Source: Ornithinibacillus xuwenensis (GTDB lineage Bacteria; Bacillota; Bacilli; Bacillales; Amphibacillaceae). Taken from it: a DNA stretch of 64,000 nt. The notes below the pieces were generated by a model. That model made no database searches. It was not told where the DNA came from and saw nothing but the letters and a program-made list of their open reading frames with translations. The stretch spans positions 124,001-188,000 of the forward strand of contig NZ_JBDIML010000002.1 in assembly GCF_039614845.1 (NCBI RefSeq), given 5' to 3'. Position 1 is the first letter of the stretch; every line of letters starts with the position of its first letter. A program made the translations under genes and the position numbers. This document shows positions 8,979 to 17,887 of this stretch, in pieces.

Positions 8979-9816
8979 ATGAATGCAACTGAATAAAATT
9001 TCGAATAGCTTTTTGGAAATTATCCTGTTGGTCGACATATGGATGATGACCACCGTCAAACTGTTTATAAATGGCATTCGGAAACTGGAAGCTTTCCTGA
9101 TGGGTAGGACCAACCGCAAAATCATGGCTTCCTGACATGACAAGTACAGGCTTCGTGATGGCCGAAGTTAATGATGTAAAATCCTGAAAGAACTCTCCTG
9201 AAGAAAAAACGGACTGCTGAAAATCTGGCTTTGCGTCCAGCTCTTGATCAACATCATCGAGCTTTTCTTTATCCGATGTGTCCTTAAACTGTAGCTTACT
9301 AAATAACTCCTTCGCCATAAGTTCCTGCACAGTATCGAAATAGATTTCTGTTAAAGTGGCTATGTCATCCGTTGGAATATCGATGTCATCTAGCTGTAAG
9401 AATTCCCTACCTTTCTGAATTTGCTGCTGAAAGGAATCGATCATATTTAGGGTTGCATTGGATAGAATTATTCCCTCTACATTGTCTGGGTACTGATAAG
9501 CATAATTAACTGCAAGTATTCCCCCAAAGGAATGACCCATGAGATACCATTTATCAATCTGATAATAGTTGCGTATTTCTTCTATATCTAAGCGTAATCG
9601 TTCTAATGAATAGTCTTTGTTAGTTGCAAGTGAAGAACGGCCACAGCCTCGTTGGTCAGCATATAGTAGTTCTAAATCTTGCTCTAGTAGAGGACCTGCA
9701 TATTGCTGAATAGACTTGCTCCAATAACCAGGTCCACCATGTAAATAGATACATGGAACGCCCTTACCTGCTTTTTCAATGAATAGTTCAGTCCCATCAC
9801 TTGTCACAAACTTCAT
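8977..9816 (-). CDS. Alpha/beta hydrolase, proline-iminopeptidase-like
   Basis: About 279 residues of the alpha/beta hydrolase fold. The oxyanion motif HGGPG (residues about 27-31), ADQRGCGRS and the nucleophile elbow GHSFGG (serine about residue 98) match the proline iminopeptidase-like group; SGSHDFAV supplies the probable acid and GGHHPYVD the histidine. Cytoplasmic, substrate unknown. The second ATG (9816) is taken as start since AAAGGATG lies upstream. First of a run of minus-strand genes for small-molecule enzymes. Confidence 0.82.
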   Translation of the reverse strand: MKFVTSDGTELFIEKAGKGVPCIYLHGGPGYWSKSIQQYAGPLLEQDLELLYADQRGCGRSSLATNKDYSLERLRLDIEEIRNYYQIDKWYLMGHSFGGILAVNYAYQYPDNVEGIILSNATLNMIDSFQQQIQKGREFLQLDDIDIPTDDIATLTEIYFDTVQELMAKELFSKLQFKDTSDKEKLDDVDQELDAKPDFQQSVFSSGEFFQDFTSLTSAITKPVLVMSGSHDFAVGPTHQESFQFPNAIYKQFDGGHHPYVDQQDNFQKAIRNFIQLHS

Positions 9817-9831
9817 GTATCTCATCCTTTC

Positions 9832-10293
9832 TTAGAACAATCCTCTATCCAACACAGTTGCGGAAACAGGCTTTTTCCCAATTTCCCGAGCCCAAACTGA
9901 TAATTGCCCAATATGATGTATTTCATGGGCAATAATATGGTGTAGAATTTCTTCCTTCGTAAAAGTCCCATCTAACCAAGAAGCGGTTACCGTCTTTTGC
10001 TTGTTCGTGGTAGCCTCTGCCTGCAAATATTCCTCTAGTTCATCACGGTACTGATCGGACAAAGCTTTTACCTGACGTAATGTGGTATAGTCACTGAAAT
10101 CAATCGGTTTATCATCCTTCTTCTGTATTGCCCGAACCCAGCTGTATTCAACATCAACAATATGTAACAGCGTATGTAGGATATTTCCAATACCACCGAT
10201 ACGATCTTTTAGAAGCTCCTCATTAGGAACATCCTCACACCATGCAAACCATTGGTCGCGAACCTGCCAATTATAGGCGAAAAAAGCGTACAT
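9832..10293 (-). CDS. DinB-like four-helix metal-binding protein
   Basis: About 153 residues with the DinB/YfiT layout: N-terminal helix YNWQVRDQWFAWCED, a first histidine in ILHTLLHIVDVE (about residue 43) and the paired histidines in ILHHIIAHEIHHIGQL (about 120-131). The fold binds a divalent metal through three histidines; some members are thiol S-transferases but the substrate here is unknown. AGGAGGAG sits directly before the ATG at 10293. Same strand as and adjacent to the hydrolase. Confidence 0.8.
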   Translation of the reverse strand: MYAFFAYNWQVRDQWFAWCEDVPNEELLKDRIGGIGNILHTLLHIVDVEYSWVRAIQKKDDKPIDFSDYTTLRQVKALSDQYRDELEEYLQAEATTNKQKTVTASWLDGTFTKEEILHHIIAHEIHHIGQLSVWAREIGKKPVSATVLDRGLF

Positions 10294-10366
10294 CAAATCT
10301 CCTCCTTTTACTCGACAAAATCACATAGTACCTGTCGATATTTCCCGGGAAATGTAGAAAGAATCA

Positions 10367-11116
10367 TCATTTCCTCTTTAGGATATAAATCATGTTTTGG
10401 CTTTCTTTCGATAGTGGGGTTTCCTGCCAATCCTCATAAACACCGATAATCTGAAAACCATTACTTTCAGCAAGTCGCTCCATTTCCTTTGGATGCGTAT
10501 AACGCAGACTAATATTCGTGCAGTTATCACCTTCACCTTCCGTTCTGCGGATGGTTGTATAGTGTTGAATTTGCTGAAGACTATCATAGTTACTCATGGT
10601 ATAAACATCAACTTGTTTTCCAGTTGACGAATCAGTATAGCTCTTCCAATATTCTTCTGTACTAGGCTGCAACAGCTCCTCACGACTTGGAAAACGTGTA
10701 TTAAAAAGAAAGACTCCATCTGTTTCCAAGTGATGATGAACAGATTTCAACAGACCATCCTGGTCCTCGTTTTTTAGGAAATGCTGAAAGGAATTGCCAA
10801 CCATATAAATGAACGGACTCTTAATACCTAAATTGAGGCTTTTACAATCCTGCTCCACCCATGTCATGCTTAGATGAGTCGATTTACGCTTTGCTTGTGC
10901 TAGCATTCCACGATGAATATCAACACCAACCATTTGATGTCCTTGTTCTGCTAAAGGGATGGTTGCTCTACCTGTCCCACAAGCAAGGTCAATAATGGTA
11001 CCGTTGACCTTATTCGCCCATGTTAACAGGTAACGGACATCGGATAAGTACCCCTCATTTTCCATATCATAGCGGGCGGGATGATGATATTCTTCTAGAT
11101 TTGTTTGATGATTCAT
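10367..11116 (-). CDS. SAM-dependent methyltransferase (class I)
   Basis: 249 residues. The SAM-binding motif I is VNGTIIDLACGTGRATIPLA (about 35-54) followed by acidic VGVDIHRGML, and motif post-I/II region WVEQDCKSL. Rossmann methyltransferase acting on an unknown small molecule. AAGGAGG lies 9 bp upstream of the ATG. The gene follows the phosphotransferase gene by only 5 bp, so the two probably form one operon. Confidence 0.82.
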   Translation of the reverse strand: MNHQTNLEEYHHPARYDMENEGYLSDVRYLLTWANKVNGTIIDLACGTGRATIPLAEQGHQMVGVDIHRGMLAQAKRKSTHLSMTWVEQDCKSLNLGIKSPFIYMVGNSFQHFLKNEDQDGLLKSVHHHLETDGVFLFNTRFPSREELLQPSTEEYWKSYTDSSTGKQVDVYTMSNYDSLQQIQHYTTIRRTEGEGDNCTNISLRYTHPKEMERLAESNGFQIIGVYEDWQETPLSKESQNMIYILKRK

Positions 11117-11121
11117 TTGGT

Positions 11122-12114
11122 TTACCCTCCTTCGTAATTACCCAGAATCGTATCTAACTCGTGGAGGTGGTCTGACAGCCAAACCATCTCCTGTACAAAA
11201 CGCTTCGGCGGGCCTTTGCGCGCATCCAATTCTGTATCTAACCACCATTCTGATTCCATATACCATAATAATTTGAGCGCATTGGGTAAGAAGTCGCTGC
11301 CAATAGAATGATAGAATCGGTACCCATTTAAAAATGCGAAAGCACCTTGAACATTCAGCTTGTCTTCATTTAAAGCACCAGAAATAATGGCACGTGCAAC
11401 ATCTAGCTGTGGGAAATCATAGTTCATGCGGTCAAAGTCTAGAATGGCTGTAAGCTTGCCCTGGTCAAATAATAGATTATCTACCCATAGATCTCGATGG
11501 GACCAACCAACTGCGTCTAGGTTTAAGTTTTCTAACGGAAAGGACTTGGTGAGGCGAAGTTGTTTTTCTAAAATAGGAAGAAGGTGAGATTTCCCCATAT
11601 TTTTAGCAGCTTCTATGACCTTTTCCCAATAAGCGATTCGAAGAGAAGTTTTCGGTGGTTGAAAAGTCGTCTGAGGTGCTAGGGGTAACTCCTCCCATAG
11701 CGCGTGAAGCTTACCGGTGTAATACCCTAGTTCATACAGCTCTGCATTTGAGAGCTTACCAGGTTCCACCGTCTTTCCGGAACAATATTCCATTACCATA
11801 AATCGTTCACCAAGTGGTGATTCCAAAAAGAGATTATCTTGGTTTGCTATAATTTTTGGACATGGAAATCCTTGTCTATGTAAGTTGTTTTGTTCGGCAA
11901 AAATTCGCTGTAATGCTGGAATGGAATACTTTTTTAATCGTTCTTTGTTGTATTGTTTTAGAAGAAAGACACCATCCTTTGTATGAATCCTCCACTTTAA
12001 ATTTAACCAGCCACGACGGATTGGTTCGGCGGAAAGGATGTCCATTCCGAGTTGATTTTTACATGCGTTTTTGAGATCATCTAGAATTACGTTTTCTTGT
12101 AACAGGGTACCCAT
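11122..12114 (-). CDS. Aminoglycoside-phosphotransferase-like kinase
   Basis: 330 residues of the APH/choline-kinase fold. The catalytic loop GWSHRDLWVDNLLFD (about 202-216) carries the aspartate and asparagine, and AILDFDRMNYD the metal-binding aspartate. N-terminal half has FLLKQYN, the probable ATP-site lysine. Spore-coat CotS-like kinases share this architecture, but the true substrate is unknown and there is no evidence for drug resistance. AGGAGG before the ATG; upstream gene of a two-gene unit with the methyltransferase. Confidence 0.8.
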   Translation of the reverse strand: MGTLLQENVILDDLKNACKNQLGMDILSAEPIRRGWLNLKWRIHTKDGVFLLKQYNKERLKKYSIPALQRIFAEQNNLHRQGFPCPKIIANQDNLFLESPLGERFMVMEYCSGKTVEPGKLSNAELYELGYYTGKLHALWEELPLAPQTTFQPPKTSLRIAYWEKVIEAAKNMGKSHLLPILEKQLRLTKSFPLENLNLDAVGWSHRDLWVDNLLFDQGKLTAILDFDRMNYDFPQLDVARAIISGALNEDKLNVQGAFAFLNGYRFYHSIGSDFLPNALKLLWYMESEWWLDTELDARKGPPKRFVQEMVWLSDHLHELDTILGNYEGG

Positions 12115-12187
12115 TGCACTCCTCCTATGACATAACCATACCCCTTTTAAAGGTTAAAGGCAAGAATGTATGTTCGTTATTAAGGTT

Positions 12188-12222
12188 AAAAGAAGAGCTG
12201 TTTTTTACAACAGCTTTTTCTC
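12188..12222 (-). terminator. Probable terminator of the histidine phosphatase gene
   Basis: AAGCTGTT/AACAGCTT stem read on the minus strand just after the stop codon, with T-rich sequence following. Short stem, so moderate support. Confidence 0.45.
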
Positions 12223-12223
12223 T

Positions 12224-12817
12224 TTATGCATTCGTTTTTAGTTCCATTGCTAATAAGTGATCAACTTGATTATATCCAAGAATGGCCCAGCCATCATTTT
12301 GCTTTTCAATCGTTGTAATACTTGTATTTTCAATAATCGTTTTGCCAAAACCAAGCTCGCCATTAGAGAGATTGGCTAGAATCCGATTAATAACAGCACC
12401 ATGTGCAACTACTAGGACGCGATTGGTAGGATATTTGGCATGGACCCGATCCATCCCATTCATGACACGGTTTGAAAACACATCGAGTGGCTCTTGGTTT
12501 GGATAGTCATGGTCCGGGAAGAGCGATTGTCTTTCTTCAATCGTTAACCCCTCACCATCACCGAAATGTCTTTCCGCAAACTCTTCCATTTGCTCAGATG
12601 GGAGGTTTAAATATGTATTGATAATATCAGCCGTTTTTTTAGCTCTTTTCAGGTGACTCGAGATGACAACATCATAATCACTGGCATGAAGTGCAGCGCC
12701 ACAAGCTTCTGCCTGTTGAATTCCCTTTGCATTTAATGGGATATCTGTTTGTCCTTGCATTCTTCTTTCGGCATTCCAATCCGTCTCTCCATGTCGTACT
12801 AAATAAATAGTGGTCAC
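12224..12817 (-). CDS. Histidine phosphatase family protein (phosphoglycerate-mutase-like)
   Basis: About 197 residues. The N-terminal catalytic RHG is in IYLVRHGETDWN, the second histidine in VVAHGAVINRI, with EEFAERHFGDGEG between; this is the layout of cytoplasmic broad-specificity phosphatases of the PhoE/CobC group. The GTG at 12817 is the likely start because GAGAGGAGAA lies 8 bp upstream. Substrate unknown. Confidence 0.85.
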   Translation of the reverse strand: MTTIYLVRHGETDWNAERRMQGQTDIPLNAKGIQQAEACGAALHASDYDVVISSHLKRAKKTADIINTYLNLPSEQMEEFAERHFGDGEGLTIEERQSLFPDHDYPNQEPLDVFSNRVMNGMDRVHAKYPTNRVLVVAHGAVINRILANLSNGELGFGKTIIENTSITTIEKQNDGWAILGYNQVDHLLAMELKTNA

Positions 12818-12853
12818 ATGAAATTCTCCTCTCAAACTTGATGAAATCTATTA

Positions 12854-13237
12854 TTACCGTGTTGAATCCACGAGTGTCGTGACAAATTCAGCTAGATTAC
12901 CATAAAAATGCTCGACACCATGTACATAATAAAATGTTGTAGCCGTCGTTACATCTATTTTTTCTTTCGAGTAAATGAAAATCTTTTTATTCAAGCCTAA
13001 CGCAATTCCTAATTCTGTATGGGTTCCTTTTCCACCAGGGAGGAGGACAATGAATACATCACTATCGGCAACAGCAGCTTTCTCTGCTTCACCGATGGTT
13101 CTTAATGCTTCCTCTGTGGTGGCACGATTATTTTTCGTCCAATCATACGTGTGGGAATGGCCGGCAAGGATTAATTGATCGCGAACATAATGTACAGCGG
13201 CTTGGTTATCAAAACCAGATGCAATATAAAACTTCAT
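12854..13237 (-). CDS. Nucleoside 2-deoxyribosyltransferase-like protein
   Basis: About 127 residues. FYIASGFDNQAAVHYVRDQL at the N terminus, then ADSDVFIVLLPGGKGTHTEL resemble the nucleoside 2-deoxyribosyltransferase/YtoQ-like fold, in which a C-terminal glutamate of a GxGTxxE loop is catalytic. True substrate is unknown. ATG at 13237 follows AAAGGAG; the stop of the GNAT gene is 2 bp upstream, so the pair is translationally coupled. Confidence 0.72.
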   Translation of the reverse strand: MKFYIASGFDNQAAVHYVRDQLILAGHSHTYDWTKNNRATTEEALRTIGEAEKAAVADSDVFIVLLPGGKGTHTELGIALGLNKKIFIYSKEKIDVTTATTFYYVHGVEHFYGNLAEFVTTLVDSTR

Positions 13238-13239
13238 CC

Positions 13240-13797
13240 CTAACTCCTTTCCAGCTCCCATTCATAAGCAAGCATGCCGTAGATAACAAGATCTACATAA
13301 TGATTATAGAGCCATTCACCGTGACGAATTTGTCCTTCTTTCGTATAGCCTAGTCTTTCTGGGATTGCCCTGCTTTTTGTGTTTTCAACTGCAGCACGGA
13401 TTTCAATTCGGTTTAGCTCAAGCTGATGAAAACCATACTCGGTTATCGCAGCGGCAGCACGAGTCATAATACCGTTTCCGATAAAATCCTCTCCGAGCCA
13501 ATAGCCGATGATCCCAATCCGATTTGTCCAGTCAAAGCTATTGAAGCCAATGACACCAGCTAGCTTTTGATGGTAATAGATTCCTAATGTTAATCCATTC
13601 CGATCAATGAATCCCTGCTCCGCACTTTGAATAAAATTTTTGGAGTCTCTTTCTGTTTTGGTTTGGTCGAGCCATGGTAGCCACTCGCGCAAATGCTCAC
13701 GTGACCGATCGGTTAAATCAAATAAATCCTTCGCATCACCTTGGTGTAATAGCCTTAATGTTAAATCCTCATCAATCTCTAACGAAAACAATGCCAT
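13240..13797 (-). CDS. GNAT acetyltransferase, RimJ/RimL type
   Basis: 185 residues. LTLRLLHQGDAKDLFDLTDR and LREWLPWLD open the RimL-like N terminus; IGYWLGEDFIGNGIMTRAA is the acetyl-CoA-binding region and ENTKSRAIPERLGYTKEGQI the C-terminal motif. Usually modifies ribosomal-protein N termini or small molecules; target not predictable here. It is immediately upstream of, and coupled to, the deoxyribosyltransferase-like gene. SRAIPE replaces the more usual N-S/P-A pattern, a minor variation. Confidence 0.85.
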   Translation of the reverse strand: MALFSLEIDEDLTLRLLHQGDAKDLFDLTDRSREHLREWLPWLDQTKTERDSKNFIQSAEQGFIDRNGLTLGIYYHQKLAGVIGFNSFDWTNRIGIIGYWLGEDFIGNGIMTRAAAAITEYGFHQLELNRIEIRAAVENTKSRAIPERLGYTKEGQIRHGEWLYNHYVDLVIYGMLAYEWELERS

Positions 13798-13896
13798 CCC
13801 CTCCAGCTGCGCTTTAGCTAAATCATACCATAGGATTAGCCTGTAATGGGAAAGGAACTATTGTAAGGATTATTTTTGCTATAATGGACCTAACCA

Positions 13897-14229
13897 TCAG
13901 ATGTCGAATACATAGAAGGTAAATAGTAGGGCAAATATTCCTCCTAGAATGACATAATGATGCCAATTATTTTTGTAAAAAACGATTCTGCCGTTTATCA
14001 TTCGAGCAAGCAAGACGAAAATCATAATTGATAGATAAGCGATATTGCTAGAATAGACGTGAATCACATCTAGAACTGTCAGCATAAGAAAAAGAATATG
14101 AATCATTGTAAAATAGGATAGGGATAGCTTTTGGGTGAACGTTAATTGATTGGAATGTTGGCTTTGATACACAACACTGCCAATTAATGAAATGATACAA
14201 TACAAGCAGATTAATATGAGATAAAGCAT
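13897..14229 (-). CDS. Small membrane protein, function unknown
   Basis: 110 residues with four hydrophobic segments (about 2-20, 37-52, 60-76, 90-107) separated by short polar loops. No family recognised. It lies alone between the GNAT gene and the divergent MerR regulator, which may control it. Confidence 0.55.
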   Translation of the reverse strand: MLYLILICLYCIISLIGSVVYQSQHSNQLTFTQKLSLSYFTMIHILFLMLTVLDVIHVYSSNIAYLSIMIFVLLARMINGRIVFYKNNWHHYVILGGIFALLFTFYVFDI

Positions 14230-14310
14230 GGAATCAACCTCTTTCCTTTTTTCTTACGATACATTGTGGGGTTAAGCCCATGTAAAGAACTTTTTGGAGG
14301 AGCTAGGCAT

Positions 14311-14664
14311 ATGAAGATTGGACAATTTATTGAAGCGGTTCAAACGACAAAAGATACGGTGCGATATTATGAGGAGCTGGCATTAATCCAACCGACATGG
14401 GAAAATAATCGCCGTATTTATGGTGAAAAGGAAATAGCGGACTTTCTCGTGATTAAGGAGATGCAGGCACTAGGATTAGCATTAAAGGAAATCCAGCTAT
14501 TGTTTACACTAAAACGAAATAACGGCTGTGGTAATTACGAGCTGATTGAACAAACCCGTCAAAAGCTTGAGGAAAAACGGGAGGAATTAAGAAGGGAAGC
14601 GGAAGCCATTAAGCAACGTCAGGAACAATTGACGGAGATTATTGATGCGCTTGCAGTGATTTAG
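14311..14664 (+). CDS. MerR-family transcriptional regulator
   Basis: 117 residues. Winged helix-turn-helix at the N terminus (KIGQFIEAVQTTKDTVRYYE) and a C-terminal dimerisation coiled coil rich in K, E and Q. One cysteine is seen in NNGCGNYELIE, so metal or redox sensing is possible but not shown. The ATG at 14311 follows TTTTTGGAGGAG. Divergent from the small membrane protein gene. Confidence 0.85.
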   Translation: MKIGQFIEAVQTTKDTVRYYEELALIQPTWENNRRIYGEKEIADFLVIKEMQALGLALKEIQLLFTLKRNNGCGNYELIEQTRQKLEEKREELRREAEAIKQRQEQLTEIIDALAVI

Positions 14665-14718
14665 TGTGATTTGACTAGTTTGTAAGCTAATAGAAATGTT
14701 CTGATACCGTTGAGAAAA

Positions 14719-14760
14719 CAAAAAAGTGCAATACCATACTATACTCAGTAGGTTTTGCAC
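14719..14760 (-). terminator. Terminator of the 94-aa gene
   Basis: Minus-strand hairpin GTGCAAAACC with GGTATTGCAC, followed by T6 (A run at 14720-14725 on the plus strand). Confidence 0.65.
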
Positions 14761-14819
14761 GATAAACAACACAGAGAACAATTGGCAATCCATGTTATGA
14801 ATTCAACATTTAAGAATGA

Positions 14820-15104
14820 TTAATCAACAGGCTGAAGAACCGTTCGCTGCAATGGAACGCCGCCCATACTCACATTTCTTTCCGTGAACATATACTTTTT
14901 TCCGTCAATGATAAAGATGTTATTTCCCACGTAAGTGACTTCTCTACCTTCACTTTCAAGCTGCGTTTGGATTGCTGCTACATATTTCTTTCGATTAATA
15001 TAACGATCATCCAAATCCAGCACAATATTTCCTTTTTGATGGCCTAATAGCCAATTAAAGAATAGAAAAAACACAAGAAAACCGATGATAATGAAAAAGA
15101 ACAT
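14820..15104 (-). CDS. Membrane-anchored small protein, unknown
   Basis: 94 residues: one N-terminal transmembrane helix (MFFFIIIGFLVFFLFFNWLL, 1-20) and a hydrophilic tail of about 70 residues with a compact beta pattern (VTYVGNNIFIIDGKKYMFTE). No family recognised. Own terminator; GGAGGAG ribosome site before the ATG supports it as a real gene. Confidence 0.65.
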   Translation of the reverse strand: MFFFIIIGFLVFFLFFNWLLGHQKGNIVLDLDDRYINRKKYVAAIQTQLESEGREVTYVGNNIFIIDGKKYMFTERNVSMGGVPLQRTVLQPVD

Positions 15105-15193
15105 GAATACTCTCCTCCTTACTAATCATACGAATAAGTAAATGGAATGTTTCATCCTTTGTAACATTAATATGCAACTTTCACCAGAAAAAT

Positions 15194-15224
15194 AAAAAAG
15201 ACCAAATCATCATCTGATTTGATC
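15194..15224 (-). terminator. Terminator of the bactofilin operon
   Basis: Minus-strand stem GATCAAATCA with TGATTTGGTC (one G-U pair), followed by T6. Confidence 0.65.
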
Positions 15225-15247
15225 TTGCCGTTTGATGTGTAAATTTT

Positions 15248-15643
15248 TTAGTTCGCAACACTTTCAGCGTGCTTGTTCTTTTTCTTGGAACTGCCTTTTT
15301 CATTCTCGACAATAACACTATTTCCATTAAATAAGCCGCCATCTTCAATAATGATTCCTCTTGAAGTTGCGCTTCCAGTAAGCTTGCCCTTCGATTCAAT
15401 TTGAATCTTCTCAGATGTTTCAATATCACCTTTTACCTCACCAGCAATGACGATATTTTTCGCTTTAATACTAGGCTCTACATAGGCGTCTTTTCCAATG
15501 TACACATCACCCTGACATTCGATTTCGCCTATAATTTTTCCGTCAACACGTAGGCTTGTTGGGAGGGTAACCTTTCCTTCGATCACCGTTTCGGAGCCAA
15601 TTATCGTTTCAATCACTTTTTCGTCTTTTTTCTTACTCATCAT
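15248..15643 (-). CDS. Bactofilin (polymer-forming cytoskeletal protein)
   Basis: About 131 residues with the bactofilin right-handed beta-helix core: repeats such as IIGSETVIEGKV, LRVDGKIIGEIECQGDVYIG and IVIAGEVKGDIETSEKIQIE, flanked by disordered charged ends. Bactofilins polymerise without nucleotides and position cell-wall enzymes at the membrane. It follows the M23 peptidase gene by 25 bp, a pairing also known in proteobacteria, where bactofilin works with the neighbouring M23 enzyme. ATG at 15643 lies 9 bp after AGAAGGG. Confidence 0.9.
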   Translation of the reverse strand: MMSKKKDEKVIETIIGSETVIEGKVTLPTSLRVDGKIIGEIECQGDVYIGKDAYVEPSIKAKNIVIAGEVKGDIETSEKIQIESKGKLTGSATSRGIIIEDGGLFNGNSVIVENEKGSSKKKNKHAESVAN

Positions 15644-15667
15644 TTGTAGCATCCCTTCTCTATTAAA

Positions 15668-16585
15668 CTATTCCACATCGTACTCACCATAAATATTAAA
15701 ATAAGGCTTCGGATCGATTGGTTCACCGTTCTTGACCACCTCATAATGTAGGTGCGGTCCGGTGCTTCTTCCCGTACTACCAATTGTTCCAATCGTATCG
15801 CCCTTTTTCACGACATCGCCGACCTCTACGTCGATACTGGAAAGATGCCCATATAGCGTTTGGTATGTGCCAGAATGCCGGATTCGAATGGCATTACCAT
15901 AGCTACCATAATACTCTGCCATGGTTACCGTACCATCGGCAGTTGCGTATACTGGTGTTCCATAATAGCCTCGGATATCAACGCCAGTATGGAAGGCTTC
16001 GGAACTGTTTAATGGATCAGAACGCACGCCATAATCAGAAGAAAATGAGTTCGGAATCGTTGGCCATGCGGTTGGTGTATAGCGTAATTCATCACTAACC
16101 TCATCCATCACAGCAAGCGTATCCTTATATTGCACCAAAAGCTCAGAAGAAGGTAAAAAGCTTGTACCATCCGCCGACTCTACCATATCCTGTTCATCTA
16201 CTGAAATATGTAATCCACCACTTGGGTCAACCATGGTAGGTAATTCATTTATGTAATTTCGCATTTGCTGTTCAAGCTCGGTTAGCTCTTCTAGCTTTTC
16301 TTTTGTATCACCGGTTTCTGCTTCTAGCATCGAAACGGTTTGCTCTAATTGTTCACTCTTGGTCGTTTCGGTTGCTAGATTACCAGAAAGAGCCTCAATT
16401 TCAGCCTGCTGATTGAGGTTCACATAGACATAATAGATTAAGGCTACTACCGGAATAATCGGTATTGTAAACAGCACGTATACGAGAGGTTTCCGCATAC
16501 GAAATCGCGTCACGACCTTATTCACATCGTCTGATAGAATCGTAAAGGTTACAACACTACTATTCCGTTTTTTCTTTCGCTTCAC
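15668..16585 (-). CDS. M23 family peptidase, membrane-anchored
   Basis: 305 residues: basic N-terminal cytoplasmic part, one transmembrane helix (about 33-52), a coiled coil (about 55-110), then an M23/LytM domain (about 190-300) with zinc ligands in FHTGVDIRG (HxxxD) and GPHLHYEV (HxH), and YGHLSSI. All catalytic positions are present, so it is probably an active endopeptidase cutting peptidoglycan cross-links outside the membrane. Upstream of bactofilin in the same operon. Confidence 0.9.
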   Translation of the reverse strand: MKRKKKRNSSVVTFTILSDDVNKVVTRFRMRKPLVYVLFTIPIIPVVALIYYVYVNLNQQAEIEALSGNLATETTKSEQLEQTVSMLEAETGDTKEKLEELTELEQQMRNYINELPTMVDPSGGLHISVDEQDMVESADGTSFLPSSELLVQYKDTLAVMDEVSDELRYTPTAWPTIPNSFSSDYGVRSDPLNSSEAFHTGVDIRGYYGTPVYATADGTVTMAEYYGSYGNAIRIRHSGTYQTLYGHLSSIDVEVGDVVKKGDTIGTIGSTGRSTGPHLHYEVVKNGEPIDPKPYFNIYGEYDVE

Positions 16586-16614
16586 GTCCGCTCTCCTTTC
16601 ATTCTATACGAAAG

Positions 16615-17838
16615 CTAGCGTAGGTTTACAAGCTGCAAGCCCTGCCCTTGCAAATATTCAATGATAGCTGGTAGCGCATCGATTGTTGCTTGTGTTTCAT
16701 GAAGAATAATAATAGCGCCGGACACATCAGTCGTTTTAATTTGCTCAATGATCCTATCTTTATCTCGAGATTCCCAGTCCTTCGGATCATTGTTCCACAT
16801 CACAATTTTCTGATTGGCATCCTGAACAATCTGCTCCGTACTGTCGTTAAACTGTCCAAACGGTGGACGGAATAACACGACCTCTTCACCTGTAATGCTT
16901 TTAATAGCTTCAGAGGATTGAAGGAGTTCATTCTCCTGCGTGGTAACAGAACTGCTTGTTAAATGAGCATGTGTCATGGAATGCGTCCCAATGGAATAGC
17001 CATTTTCATGAATATAGGCTACATGCTCTGGAAACTTTTCAACGTTTGTGCCAATAAAGAAGAAGGTTCCTCCAGCTTCATACTTCTTTAACACATCCAT
17101 AATGTCTACGGAGAATTGAGAAGGACCATCATCAAATGTGAGGGCAACCATGCCTTCTGGAACATCGTAAGCTAATGTATCAACGAGTTCAAAGGAAGGA
17201 ATTAGCTGGGTTTCCTCAATGGTAATGTTTTCTTCTAGTAAAATGGTTTCCGGTCTAGGCTCATTTTTTTCCTCAACGCTAATCGGATTCTCCAAAGAAA
17301 AATCTACCGTTGCTGTTTTGCTTGGTATGGCTACTGCTTTTGTTAAAATGGAATGCCCTGTATAGGTAACAATAACTGCAATTAACGTAATAAGGGCTGT
17401 TGTAAGTGGCCAAGCTAACCTACGTTTCGTTTTTTCTTGTGGTCTTGCTGCGTCTTCTGGTTGTACTTCATCTAATAGATTATGAGATAAAAATGATAGC
17501 TTGTCCAGTTCTTTACAAGATTCGACTAATTTTATTTGATTTAAATCGACAATAAATTCCTCCGAACAGCTAAATTCGAAGCGCTTACTTTGTTCTCGAT
17601 AGGTTTGATGAATGAAGCCTATGTACTGTTTTTTCTCTGTGTCTTGCTTTGATTTAAAGGATAATCGATAATGATATCCTCCCGTAAAATCGGTAATAGC
17701 CTGTAGTGCTTTTGCTGTTTCCTCATCTAGCTGCCAATAGAAGGAACTATCTTCCTCCAGCTGTAAACGAACATGTAAATAATAGTTGTTTTGATGCAGT
17801 TCAATCCCAATTAATTCAAGCAATTTTAACTGATACAT
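16615..17838 (-). CDS. Polysaccharide deacetylase with N-terminal cytoplasmic domain
   Basis: 407 residues. The C-terminal CE4 domain (about 215-407) has MVALTFDDGPSQ, the metal histidines in THSMTHAHL, RPPFGQFND and IILHE, so the catalytic set is complete; it should deacetylate peptidoglycan or another wall polymer. A transmembrane helix lies at about 146-168. The first 140 residues are a separate, probably cytoplasmic beta-rich domain I do not recognise, so the enzyme faces outward with a cytoplasmic sensor or anchor. Lies between the coiled-coil gene and the M23 gene in one operon. Confidence 0.85.
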   Translation of the reverse strand: MYQLKLLELIGIELHQNNYYLHVRLQLEEDSSFYWQLDEETAKALQAITDFTGGYHYRLSFKSKQDTEKKQYIGFIHQTYREQSKRFEFSCSEEFIVDLNQIKLVESCKELDKLSFLSHNLLDEVQPEDAARPQEKTKRRLAWPLTTALITLIAVIVTYTGHSILTKAVAIPSKTATVDFSLENPISVEEKNEPRPETILLEENITIEETQLIPSFELVDTLAYDVPEGMVALTFDDGPSQFSVDIMDVLKKYEAGGTFFFIGTNVEKFPEHVAYIHENGYSIGTHSMTHAHLTSSSVTTQENELLQSSEAIKSITGEEVVLFRPPFGQFNDSTEQIVQDANQKIVMWNNDPKDWESRDKDRIIEQIKTTDVSGAIIILHETQATIDALPAIIEYLQGQGLQLVNLR

Positions 17839-17887
17839 TCCAAATAGGCTCCTCCTTCCCCCTGGTATTATTGCCTATCCTACAAAA

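Noticed and set aside
14266..14310. Upstream in-frame extension of the MerR gene
   Set aside because: A strong GGAGGAG lies directly before the ATG at 14311, so the added 15 codons are unlikely to be translated.
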